Source: Crenothrix polyspora (GTDB lineage Bacteria; Pseudomonadota; Gammaproteobacteria; Methylococcales; Methylomonadaceae). Taken from it: a stretch of DNA of 5,420 nt. This document shows positions 1 through 4,935 of the stretch, one piece after another. The stretch is taken from contig CAMDOP010000233.1 in assembly GCA_945903675.1 (NCBI GenBank), positions 1 through 5,420 of the forward strand. The letters are read 5' to 3'. Positions within the stretch are counted from its first letter, which is position 1; each line of letters opens with the position of its first letter. A program made the translations under genes and the position numbers. The notes under the pieces were generated by a model that was not told where the DNA came from, ran no database searches, and worked only from the letters and a program-made list of their open reading frames with translations.

Positions 1-90
1 ATATCTGAAGTGGTTACCGGTTCGGTGGGCGCTGTTTTAATTGCTTTATCTATTATTTCATCTATCCGTTATAAGAAGAATGCGCAGTAG
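1..90 (+). CDS. C-terminal end of an integral membrane protein (5' truncated by window)
   Basis: The first frame is open from base 1 to a TAG at 88-90 and gives 29 residues. They form one hydrophobic segment rich in Val, Ala, Leu, Ile and Ser (roughly residues 4-22). A short basic tail follows (Arg-Tyr-Lys-Lys), ending in Asn-Ala-Gln. This is the usual look of a final transmembrane helix with positive residues on the cytoplasmic side. The pattern is reminiscent of the last helix of TerC/DUF475-type membrane proteins, but 29 residues are too few to be firm. It is separated by 234 bp from thyA and by a repeat element, so it is probably not in the same transcription unit. No clear terminator with a T tract follows it. 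Confidence 0.6.
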   Translation: MSEVVTGSVGAVLIALSIISSIRYKKNAQ

Positions 91-105
91 GGTAACTCTT
101 AATAA

Positions 106-293
106 ATGGTTAGCAACTTAGGTAAGACAGTTTCAGCGTAGACGAAAGACTCAGGGCTAAGGGCTAAGCCTAGGAGGTTAGCCTCTAAAGTGTGACAGTT
201 TACTTCACCCTTGGCCCTTTGTCTGCGCTTAGGAGAGCCCTGTCTAAAAGTGAATGATTAAGCTAAACTGTCTCGCTTTTAGTTGCTAGCTGT
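106..293 (+). repeat. Structured dispersed repeat, copy 1 (upstream of thyA)
   Basis: This non-coding element fills most of the gap before thyA. Its right part (214-290) aligns without gaps to 2576-2652 at 62 of 77 positions. A left block (148-182) aligns to 2518-2552 at 21 of 35. Copy 1 can fold into nested inverted repeats: 111-118 with 281-288 (8 of 8, TAGCAACT/AGTTGCTA); 125-133 with 265-273 (9 of 9, AGACAGTTT/AAACTGTCT); 135-143 with 221-229 (9 pairs including one G-U); and 153-163 with 208-218 (11 pairs including one G-U). The ends are approximate. It could be a MITE-like non-autonomous element, a structured RNA or a leader structure. I recognise no named family. Confidence 0.75.
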
Positions 294-324
294 GATATTT
301 AAAACTCAATAATCGTAATTAGGC

Positions 325-1158
325 ATGAAAAATTATTTAGAATTGCTCGATAAAATTCTTAAGGAAGGCGTTCAAAAAGGCGATAGAACGGGCAGTGGTA
401 CGCTGTCTTTGTTTGGTCATCAAATGCGTTTTGATTTAACACAAGGTTTTCCTTTGGTGACAACTAAGAAAATCCATTTAAAATCCATTATTCATGAATT
501 ACTATGGTTTTTAAAAGGTGAAACGAATATCGCTTATTTACATGAGCATCGCGTAAATATTTGGAATGAATGGGCTGATGATCATGGAGATTTGGGTCCA
601 GTGTATGGTCATCAATGGCGGTCTTGGCCTACTCCAAATGGACAGCATATCGATCAGATTAAACTTGTTATCGAACAGATAAAAAAAACACCCAATAGTC
701 GGCGCATTATTGTATCTGCTTGGAATGTCGCTGATTTACCTGATGAAAGTATGAGCCCACAACAGAATGTGGACTGTGGAAAAATGGCCTTGGCACCTTG
801 TCATGCTTTTTTCCAATTCTATGTTGCTGATGGCAAGTTGTCCTGTCAGTTATATCAACGCAGTTGTGACACGTTTCTAGGACTGCCGTTTAATATAGCT
901 AGTTATGCCTTATTGACGCATATGGTTGCTCAACAGTGTGATTTAGCGGTAGGCGATTTTATTTGGACGGGTGGTGATGTGCATTTATATCTCAATCACC
1001 TAGAGCAGGCTAACTTACAATTAACTCGTAAGCCTTATGCTTTACCCACATTAACCCTTAAAAATAAACCAGCTTCAATATTTGAATATTGTTATGAAGA
1101 TTTTGAAGTCGAACATTATCAGGCCCATGAGCATATTAAAGCGCAGATTTCTGTGTAA
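325..1158 (+). CDS. thyA: Thymidylate synthase ThyA
   Basis: This 277-residue cytosolic enzyme methylates dUMP to dTMP using 5,10-methylene-tetrahydrofolate and releases dihydrofolate. It closely follows the E. coli ThyA pattern. Visible residues are Arg21 in the DRTGSGT loop, Glu58, the phosphate-binding Arg126-Arg127, the catalytic Cys159 in APCHAFFQFYV, Ser180, Asp182 and Asn190 in the RSCDTFLGLPFN motif, and His220/Tyr222. It is 13 residues longer than the 264-residue E. coli enzyme, owing to an insert at about residues 138-151 just before the catalytic Cys. From memory, similar inserts occur in other bacterial ThyA proteins, so this is not a defect. The ATG at 325 matches the family N-terminus (MKNYLELL). 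In-frame stops lie just upstream, and its ribosome binding site is weak (AGG at 321-323, too close). It heads a cluster with ppa, 28 bp downstream. Confidence 0.97.
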   Translation: MKNYLELLDKILKEGVQKGDRTGSGTLSLFGHQMRFDLTQGFPLVTTKKIHLKSIIHELLWFLKGETNIAYLHEHRVNIWNEWADDHGDLGPVYGHQWRSWPTPNGQHIDQIKLVIEQIKKTPNSRRIIVSAWNVADLPDESMSPQQNVDCGKMALAPCHAFFQFYVADGKLSCQLYQRSCDTFLGLPFNIASYALLTHMVAQQCDLAVGDFIWTGGDVHLYLNHLEQANLQLTRKPYALPTLTLKNKPASIFEYCYEDFEVEHYQAHEHIKAQISV

Positions 1159-1171
1159 TGAATTGAGTTAA

Positions 1172-1177
1172 AAGGAG
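1172..1177 (+). promoter_or_regulatory. Ribosome binding site of ppa
   Basis: AAGGAG lies 9 bases before the ATG at 1187, in the short gap after thyA. It is much stronger than the site in front of thyA. It fixes the ppa start, giving a protein with an N-terminal extension compared with the short E. coli form. Confidence 0.75.
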
Positions 1178-1186
1178 CGAGCACGC

Positions 1187-1798
1187 ATGAGAAAACAACA
1201 TAAAGCACATCCCTGGCATGGCATTAGTCCGGGTGAAAATGCACCGATTATTGTTACAGCCTTTATTGAAATTGTTCCATCCGATACGGTGAAATATGAA
1301 ATAGACAAAGAGTCTGGTTATCTTAAGATAGACCGGCCACAAAAGTTTTCTAATATGATACCGACGCTTTATGGTTTTATACCGCGTACTTATTGTGCAG
1401 AAAAGATTGCTGATTATGCTGCGCTAAGATCAGGAAAAGTGGTGACAAAAGGCGATGGAGATCCCTTAGATATCTGTGTTTTAAGTGAGCGTACCGTATC
1501 GCATGGTGATATTTTGTTACAAGCGATTCCAATCGGTGGCTTTCGTTTATTAGATGGTGGTGAAGCGGATGATAAGATTATCGCCGTGATGAAAGGGGAT
1601 GAGTTTTATAGGCAGTGGAATGATGTGTCAGATTGCCCAGAATCTTATATTAATAGGCTTAAACATTATTTTTTAACCTATAAGCATTTACCTAGTGAAA
1701 AAAGTATTTGTGAAATAACCGATGTATATGGCCGCGAAGAGGCACATGAAGTCATTAGGCATGCAATGAATGACTACAGTCATCATTTTAAATTTTAA
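1187..1798 (+). CDS. ppa: Inorganic pyrophosphatase, family I, long chlamydial-like form
   Basis: The 203-residue soluble enzyme hydrolyses pyrophosphate to two phosphates with Mg2+, pulling polymerisation and activation reactions forward. The family I signature DGDPLDI is at 90-96, with the metal ligands Asp90, Asp92 and Asp95. Other active-site residues align with E. coli Ppa: Glu28, Lys36, Glu38, Arg50, Tyr62, Asp123, Asp128, and Tyr165-Lys166 in HYFLTYK. It is longer than the usual 175 or so residues. An N-terminal HPWHG segment (8-12) and an insert at about 69-88 before the signature account for this. From memory, HPWHG, DRPQKFSN, LYGFIPRTYC and EADDKIIAV resemble chlamydial Ppa more than E. 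coli Ppa. It follows thyA by 28 bp, and its stop codon overlaps a possible upstream ATG of the next gene, so the three genes are probably co-transcribed. Confidence 0.95.
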   Translation: MRKQHKAHPWHGISPGENAPIIVTAFIEIVPSDTVKYEIDKESGYLKIDRPQKFSNMIPTLYGFIPRTYCAEKIADYAALRSGKVVTKGDGDPLDICVLSERTVSHGDILLQAIPIGGFRLLDGGEADDKIIAVMKGDEFYRQWNDVSDCPESYINRLKHYFLTYKHLPSEKSICEITDVYGREEAHEVIRHAMNDYSHHFKF

Positions 1799-1799
1799 T

Positions 1800-1803
1800 G
1801 GAG
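1800..1803 (+). promoter_or_regulatory. Ribosome binding site that decides the EVE-gene start
   Basis: GGAG lies 9 bases upstream of the ATG at 1813. It sits just after the ppa stop, inside the five codons that would be added by the alternative ATG at 1798. This favours 1813 as the true start. Confidence 0.6.
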
Positions 1804-1812
1804 TTAAGAACT

Positions 1813-2271
1813 ATGAATTATTGGTTAATGAAATCTGAGCCAGACAGCTTTAGTATTGATGCACTATACAATAGGCCTAATCAAATTGAGCATTGGGATG
1901 GTGTACGAAATTACCAAGCAAGAAATATGATGCGCGATGATATGAAGGTAGGTGATCAAATATTTTTTTATCATTCAAATTGTGAAGTTCCAGGCATTGT
2001 TGGCATCATGGAAATAGTAAAAGAAGGCTATCCTGATTTCACGTCCTTTGATCCAGAACATCAGAACTTCGATCCTAAAACCAATCCTGAAGAACCTCAT
2101 TGGATAATGGTAGATGTACGTCATGTAAAAACCTTAATACGCGTTATTTCATTAAAAGAGTTAAGAACTTATCCTGAAATAGAAGATTTAGCCTTAGTTC
2201 GTCGCGGCAATCGTTTATCGATTATGCCGGTGACAGCAGCGCAATGGGATTTTATTTTGAGCGTGGAATAG
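1813..2271 (+). CDS. EVE-domain protein (THYN1-like)
   Basis: The protein has 152 residues from the preferred ATG at 1813, or 157 from the ATG at 1798, which overlaps the ppa stop. The start at 1813 gives MNYWLMKSEPDSFSID, the usual N-terminus of this family, and has a GGAG site. The whole length is one EVE domain: the opening YWLMKSEP strand, HWDGVRNYQARN at about 28-39, the KVGDQIFFYHS strand at about 46-56, and a central region with EPHWIMVDV. EVE domains are PUA-like folds that bind modified bases in DNA or RNA. The exact ligand and role of this bacterial group are not settled, and calling it a modified-base reader is inference. It is the third gene of the thyA-ppa cluster, and a palindrome follows about 20 bp after its stop. 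Confidence 0.88.
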   Translation: MNYWLMKSEPDSFSIDALYNRPNQIEHWDGVRNYQARNMMRDDMKVGDQIFFYHSNCEVPGIVGIMEIVKEGYPDFTSFDPEHQNFDPKTNPEEPHWIMVDVRHVKTLIRVISLKELRTYPEIEDLALVRRGNRLSIMPVTAAQWDFILSVE

Positions 2272-2291
2272 AGGATACCGATTCTATCTAA

Positions 2292-2323
2292 ATCGAAGTG
2301 GGTAAAAATTACCCACCCTCGAT
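2292..2323. repeat. Short palindrome after the EVE gene (terminator-like or REP-like)
   Basis: GTGGGTAA (2298-2305) and TTACCCAC (2309-2316) are perfect arms around an AAA loop. The outer arms ATCGA (2292-2296) and TCGAT (2319-2323) pair as well, with one unpaired base on the left and two on the right. There is no T tract after it on either strand, so it is not a standard intrinsic terminator. It could still block or stabilise the 3' end of the thyA-ppa-EVE transcript, or be a dispersed palindromic repeat. Confidence 0.6.
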
Positions 2324-2388
2324 GAGCATGGATATCTACACATGTTTTATTTATCAGGAACGATAACATTGTGGTGATGACCAGCCCG

Positions 2389-2413
2389 TAGGGGCGTATT
2401 GCATACGCCCTTA
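2389..2413. repeat. REP-like palindrome
   Basis: GGGCGTAT (2392-2399) and ATACGCCC (2403-2410) are perfect 8-base arms around a TGC loop. Three more pairs extend the stem outward, including one G-U. The GC-rich stem stands out in an AT-rich gap. From memory, motifs of the type GTAGGGGCGTATTGC recur in the intergenic regions of several bacterial genomes, so this may be one member of a palindromic repeat family. Only one copy is in the window. Confidence 0.6.
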
Positions 2414-2469
2414 TAAAATACACCCTTTCAATTGCATATCTATTGATGAGCCAAAATTGTGGCAACCAT

Positions 2470-2655
2470 AACTATTATTAGACATAAGAGACAGATCGCG
2501 ACCTGTCCTCTTACAGTGATTCAAGGCTATAGTCGTGGACTACAGACTTAGCAAATAAAGGCGTGTTAACCCTATGCCCTTTGTCTACACTTAGGAGAAT
2601 CCTGTTTAAAAGTAAACGTTTAAGCTAATCTATCCTGCTTTAAATTGATAGCCGC
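2470..2655 (+). repeat. Structured dispersed repeat, copy 2 (upstream of hsdM)
   Basis: This is the second, diverged copy of the element at 106-293, in the same orientation. The blocks 2576-2652 and 2518-2552 align with copy 1, and copy 2 lacks about 8 bp between them. In the right block about 10 of the 15 differences are transitions, mostly G-to-A or C-to-T relative to copy 1. The inner stem seen in copy 1 is kept in altered form: GGCTATAG (2525-2532) can pair with CTATGCC (2572-2578) with one bulged base. Its left end also carries a separate hairpin (2485-2513) not seen in copy 1. The exact ends are uncertain. The element stops about 80 bp before hsdM. Confidence 0.7.
2485..2513. repeat. 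Hairpin inside repeat copy 2
   Basis: TAAGAG (2485-2490) pairs with CTCTTA (2508-2513), and ACAG (2491-2494) with CTGT (2503-2506). There is one bulged base at 2507 and one A-C mismatch, and the apex is the self-complementary TCGCGA. This makes ten stem pairs. No T tract follows, so it is not an obvious terminator. Confidence 0.5.
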
Positions 2656-2676
2656 TTACTCTATACCAACAGACTG

Positions 2677-2705
2677 TTATTACGGTTATCTGATACCATT
2701 AGAAT
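2677..2705 (+). promoter_or_regulatory. Possible promoter of the hsdM operon
   Basis: TAGAAT at 2700-2705 matches five of six bases of a sigma-70 -10 box. A poor -35 candidate, TTATTA, sits at 2677-2682 with a 17-base spacer. Transcription would begin near 2712 and leave a leader of about 22 bases containing the hsdM ribosome binding site. The spacing is sensible, but the -35 box is weak and chance matches are common in AT-rich DNA. Confidence 0.25.
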
Positions 2706-2720
2706 CATAACCCCCAGCCC

Positions 2721-2725
2721 AAGGA
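2721..2725 (+). promoter_or_regulatory. Ribosome binding site supporting the TTG start of hsdM
   Basis: AAGGA lies 8 bases before the TTG at 2734. It supports this rare start codon. The resulting N-terminus, MFEQTFKNIDDIL, is the one expected for this HsdM group. Confidence 0.6.
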
Positions 2726-2733
2726 TAGCCATT

Positions 2734-3852
2734 TTGTTTGAACAGACCTTTAAGAATATAGACGATATCCTGCATAAAGATGCGGGTTGTGGCAGTGAAC
2801 TGGATTATGTAGAACAGACCTCATGGGTGTTATTTCTTAAATACTTGGATGATTTAGAACGAGACAAAGCCACTGCTGCGGAGTTATCAGGTAAGACCTA
2901 CACACCTATTATTGCACCCGACTATCAATGGAATGTTTGGGCAACCCCCAAGTTAGCTAATGGCAGTATTGACCACAATGCGCTCACAGGTGATGACCTT
3001 GCCGACTTCGTTAATATTCAATTATTCCCCTACCTTAAAAAGTTTAAAGCCTCTGCGGATAGTGCCGACAGCATTGAATATAAGATTGGTGAGATATTCT
3101 CGGAGTTAAAGAATCGTATTCAATCAGGCTATAACCTGCGTGAAGTCATAAATCGCATTGATGAACTGCGCTTTAGAACGCATACAGAAAAACTTGAAAT
3201 GAGTCATCTGTACGAAGACAAGATTAAAAACATGGGTAATGCAGGGCGTAATGGTGGCGAATACTACACACCACGACCCTTAATTAAAACCATCGTTAAA
3301 GTGGTCGCCCCTCAGATTGGCAATAGCATTTATGATGGTGCTGTGGGTTCTGCGGGTTTCTTATGTGAAGCCTTTGAATACCTCAAACACAGCAAGACCT
3401 TAACCACCAGCGATGTTATTAGCCTGCAAAAGCATACCTTTTACGGTAAAGAGAAAAAGTCTTTGGCTTATATCATTGGCACGATGAATATGATTTTGCA
3501 CGGTGTAGAAGCTCCTAACATTGTGCATACCAATACCTTAGCCGAGAACCTTGCCGATATTCAAGAAAAAGACCGTTACGACATTGTATTGGCTAATCCG
3601 CCTTTTGGTGGTAAAGAACGAGCCGAAGTGCAGCAAAATTTCCCGATTAAAACCGGTGAAACGGCTTCTTTATTCTTGCAACATTTTATTAAAATCCTGA
3701 AGGCAGGCGGCAAAGCCGGTGTCGTTATTAAAAACACCTTTTTAAGTAATACCGATAATGCCTCTGTCAGTCTACGCAAATTGTTGCTGGAAAATTGTAA
3801 CCTGCATACCGTGTTGGATTTACCCGGTGGAACTTTTCTGGTGCCGGTGTAA
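2734..3852 (+). CDS. hsdM: HsdM N-terminal fragment as it reads in the sequence
   Basis: The open frame from the TTG at 2734 to the TAA at 3850-3852 encodes 372 residues. The first 368 are true HsdM and the last four (Leu-Val-Pro-Val) are out-of-frame residues after the lesion. The fragment holds the HsdM_N domain and the AdoMet and NPPF motifs. It lacks about 115 C-terminal residues, which in this family help contact HsdS and complete the catalytic fold. It is therefore unlikely to work as a normal methylase subunit unless the frame is restored. Confidence 0.8.
   Translation: MFEQTFKNIDDILHKDAGCGSELDYVEQTSWVLFLKYLDDLERDKATAAELSGKTYTPIIAPDYQWNVWATPKLANGSIDHNALTGDDLADFVNIQLFPYLKKFKASADSADSIEYKIGEIFSELKNRIQSGYNLREVINRIDELRFRTHTEKLEMSHLYEDKIKNMGNAGRNGGEYYTPRPLIKTIVKVVAPQIGNSIYDGAVGSAGFLCEAFEYLKHSKTLTTSDVISLQKHTFYGKEKKSLAYIIGTMNMILHGVEAPNIVHTNTLAENLADIQEKDRYDIVLANPPFGGKERAEVQQNFPIKTGETASLFLQHFIKILKAGGKAGVVIKNTFLSNTDNASVSLRKLLLENCNLHTVLDLPGGTFLVPV
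3834..3840 (+). other. hsdM: Frameshift site in hsdM
   Basis: The zero-frame codons here are ACT TTT CTG. One extra T in the run at 3834-3837 would read Thr-Phe-Ser-Gly-Ala-Gly-Val-Lys, which restores the expected family sequence GGTF(S/T)GAGVK. A tRNA-Phe on TTT at 3835-3837 could slip back one base onto TTT at 3834-3836 with full pairing and enter the downstream frame, so low-level rescue is conceivable. Four Ts is short for efficient slippage or phase variation. Confidence 0.8.
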
Positions 3853-3857
3853 AAACC

Positions 3858-4184
3858 GTGGTGTTGTTTTTTGAAAAAGGCAGTGCCACCCAAAATATTT
3901 GGTTTTATCAACTCAATCTGGATAGAAATCTAGGTAAAACCAATGCCCTTAATGAAAAGGATTTAGCAGAGTTTGTTGAATTACAGAAGACTAAAGCCGA
4001 GAGTGAAAACTCTTGGAGTGTTGCGGTAAAAGACATAGATCAAACGACCTTTGATTTAAGTGCCAAAAATCCCAAGAAGAAAGAGGAAGCCGCACTGCGC
4101 CAACCTCAAGACATTTTGGCTGCCATGGCAGCCTTAGATAAACAAAGTGCCGAGCTACTGGCGACTATCAACACCCTGCTCTAA
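3858..4184 (+). CDS. hsdM: HsdM C-terminal fragment
   Basis: This frame carries the missing C-terminal 108 or so residues of HsdM. It opens with VLFFEKG and the strand IWFYQLNLDRNLGKTN, and it ends in a charged helical tail with KNPKKKEEAALR and a Leu/Ala-rich helix. The GTG at 3858 is only the first formal start after the upstream stop at 3852. It has no good ribosome binding site, and homologous sequence already begins at 3840. I therefore read it as the tail of the frameshifted gene and not as an independent protein. Confidence 0.75.
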   Translation: MVLFFEKGSATQNIWFYQLNLDRNLGKTNALNEKDLAEFVELQKTKAESENSWSVAVKDIDQTTFDLSAKNPKKKEEAALRQPQDILAAMAALDKQSAELLATINTLL

Positions 4185-4198
4185 CTGGAGAAAACAAG

Positions 4199-4612
4199 AT
4201 GCAAGATATTCGCTGGAAACAACGCTTTACTAATTTTAACCGTGCTTTCTTGTTGCTGCGCGAAGCCATGGAAAACGACATGGCAACACTCAGCCAACTA
4301 GAAAAAGAAGGCATCATCCAACGCTTTGAATATACCTTTGAACTGGCGTGGAAAGTGCTAAAGGACAAAATGGAAAATGACGGTATTGTCTTAGACCAAA
4401 TATCACCTAAAGCCGTTATCAGGCAAGCCTTTACGGCCAAATACATCAACGATCCTGATACGTGGTTAAAAATGATCGGTGATAGAAACTTAATGAGCCA
4501 TACCTATGACTTTGTTAAATTTGAAGCCGTCATTCAATCCATAGCCGATGCCTATTTACCGATGCTGGAAGAATGGCATTTGCAGTTGCTATCGGAAACT
4601 CTGGACGCATGA
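4199..4612 (+). CDS. hepT: HEPN-fold protein, HI0074 family (nucleotidyltransferase partner, HepT-like toxin)
   Basis: The 137-residue all-helical protein belongs to the nucleotidyltransferase substrate-binding (HI0074) group of HEPN-like folds. The sequence RFEYTFELAWKVLKDKME (42-59) is typical. The HEPN motif RX4HXY is intact: Arg96, His101 and Tyr103 in RNLMSHTY. In characterised HepT/MntA systems HepT is an RNase toxin and the Tyr of this motif is AMPylated by MntA; transferring that role to this protein is inference. The ATG at 4199 has GGAG at 4187-4190, 8 bases upstream. The gene lies 14 bp after hsdM and its stop overlaps the start of the nucleotidyltransferase gene as ATGA, so the pair is translationally coupled. 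Base composition looks like that of hsdM. The symbol is by analogy; the older name is HI0074-like substrate-binding protein. Confidence 0.85.
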   Translation: MQDIRWKQRFTNFNRAFLLLREAMENDMATLSQLEKEGIIQRFEYTFELAWKVLKDKMENDGIVLDQISPKAVIRQAFTAKYINDPDTWLKMIGDRNLMSHTYDFVKFEAVIQSIADAYLPMLEEWHLQLLSETLDA

Positions 4613-4935
4613 GTAATACAGGTTTAACGCCCGAACAAATGGCGCTGTTACAGCAAGCGTTTAAAGAACATCCTGAAGTTGACACAGTGAAACTCTATGG
4701 CTCACGCGCAAAAGGCAACTTTCATGAGCGTAGTGATGTTGATTTAGTGTTGATCGGCACAGGCATTGACCGCTTTTTAGTCGCTGATATTTTATTGGAT
4801 TTAGCCGATACCGATTTACCTTATACGGTAGATTTGCAGAATTACAGCGACATAAAAAATCGGGCATTGATTGAACATATTGATCGGGTGGGCTTGGTGA
4901 TTTATGAGCGGGAAGATACTAAGGTGATGGGATGA
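4609..4935 (+). CDS. mntA: Minimal nucleotidyltransferase (MntA/HI0073 type antitoxin)
   Basis: From the ATG at 4609 the protein has 108 residues and is a minimal MNT-fold nucleotidyltransferase. The signature GSX10DXD is complete: Gly31-Ser32, then Asp43 and Asp45 in SDVDLVL, with the likely third acidic residue Asp75 in TVDLQ. In MntA/HepT pairs this enzyme adds AMP to the HepT motif tyrosine and so neutralises the toxin. I chose 4609 because it forms an ATGA overlap with hepT and gives the usual short N-terminus. An in-frame ATG at 4573 would add 12 residues translated from within hepT and has a poorly spaced ribosome binding site. Its own stop overlaps the hsdS start. The module order, HEPN gene first and MNT gene second with coupling, is typical of this family. 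Confidence 0.87.
   Translation: MSNTGLTPEQMALLQQAFKEHPEVDTVKLYGSRAKGNFHERSDVDLVLIGTGIDRFLVADILLDLADTDLPYTVDLQNYSDIKNRALIEHIDRVGLVIYEREDTKVMG

Larger units (their letters stand above)
2272..2733. other. 462-bp intergenic region without a credible gene
   Basis: I see no supported coding sequence here on either strand. The region holds two strong short palindromes (2292-2323 and 2389-2413), a roughly 185-bp structured repeat (about 2470-2655), a possible promoter (2677-2705) and the hsdM ribosome binding site. It separates the housekeeping cluster from the restriction operon and is a plausible edge of the latter as an accessory insertion. Confidence 0.7.
2734..4184 (+). pseudogene. hsdM: Type I restriction-modification methyltransferase HsdM, broken by one frameshift
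   Basis: HsdM is the adenine-N6 methyltransferase subunit of type I systems. Two HsdM copies join one HsdS to methylate a split target site, and HsdR is added for cleavage. The N-terminal helical HsdM_N domain spans about 1-150. The N6_Mtase domain follows, with EYYTPR at 176-181, AdoMet motif I DGAVGSAGF at 201-209 and catalytic motif IV NPPF at 288-291. The reading frame ends early at 3852. The rest of the protein, from Gly-Ala-Gly-Val-Lys-Thr onward, continues in another frame from 3840 to a TAA at 4182-4184. Restoring one base in the T run at 3834-3837 gives about 483 residues, a normal full length, with no other lesion. This could be a real recent mutation, a sequencing error or a site of slippage. 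Motifs I and IV are both upstream of the break. hepT follows by 14 bp. Confidence 0.9.

Noticed and set aside
283..313. Possible thyA promoter (TTGCTA and AATAAT)
   Set aside because: The spacer would be 19 bases and transcription would start within a few bases of the ATG, so it is not convincing.
1136..1342. Short minus-strand open frame over the thyA-ppa junction
   Set aside because: It is antisense to two certain genes and has no family features.
1798..1812. Upstream ATG for the EVE gene
   Set aside because: It would add MELRT before the conserved MNYWLMKSEP start, and the GGAG site is placed for the ATG at 1813.
2169..2465. 98-residue minus-strand open frame
   Set aside because: It overlaps the well-supported EVE gene, runs through both short palindromes and shows no recognisable domain or ribosome binding site.
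2484..2494. Eleven bases ATAAGAGACAG identical to the inner part of a Tn5-type transposon end
   Set aside because: Only 11 of 19 end positions match, no transposase or partner end is present, and the bases belong to a local hairpin. Chance or a library adapter trace cannot be excluded, but a real Tn5 end is not supported.
3834..3837. Phase-variable homopolymer in hsdM
   Set aside because: A run of four Ts is too short for efficient slipped-strand phase variation. A simple deletion or sequencing error is more likely.
3576..3911. 111-residue minus-strand open frame
   Set aside because: It is antisense to hsdM across the NPPF region and the frameshift. hsdM is clearly the coding strand.
4573..4608. 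Upstream ATG for the nucleotidyltransferase gene
   Set aside because: It adds 12 residues lying wholly inside hepT, and its purine-rich stretch is too close to the ATG. The ATGA overlap at 4609 is the usual arrangement.
4168..4867. Two minus-strand open frames (4168-4449, 4661-4867)
   Set aside because: Both are shadows of hepT and mntA, whose motifs are intact on the plus strand.
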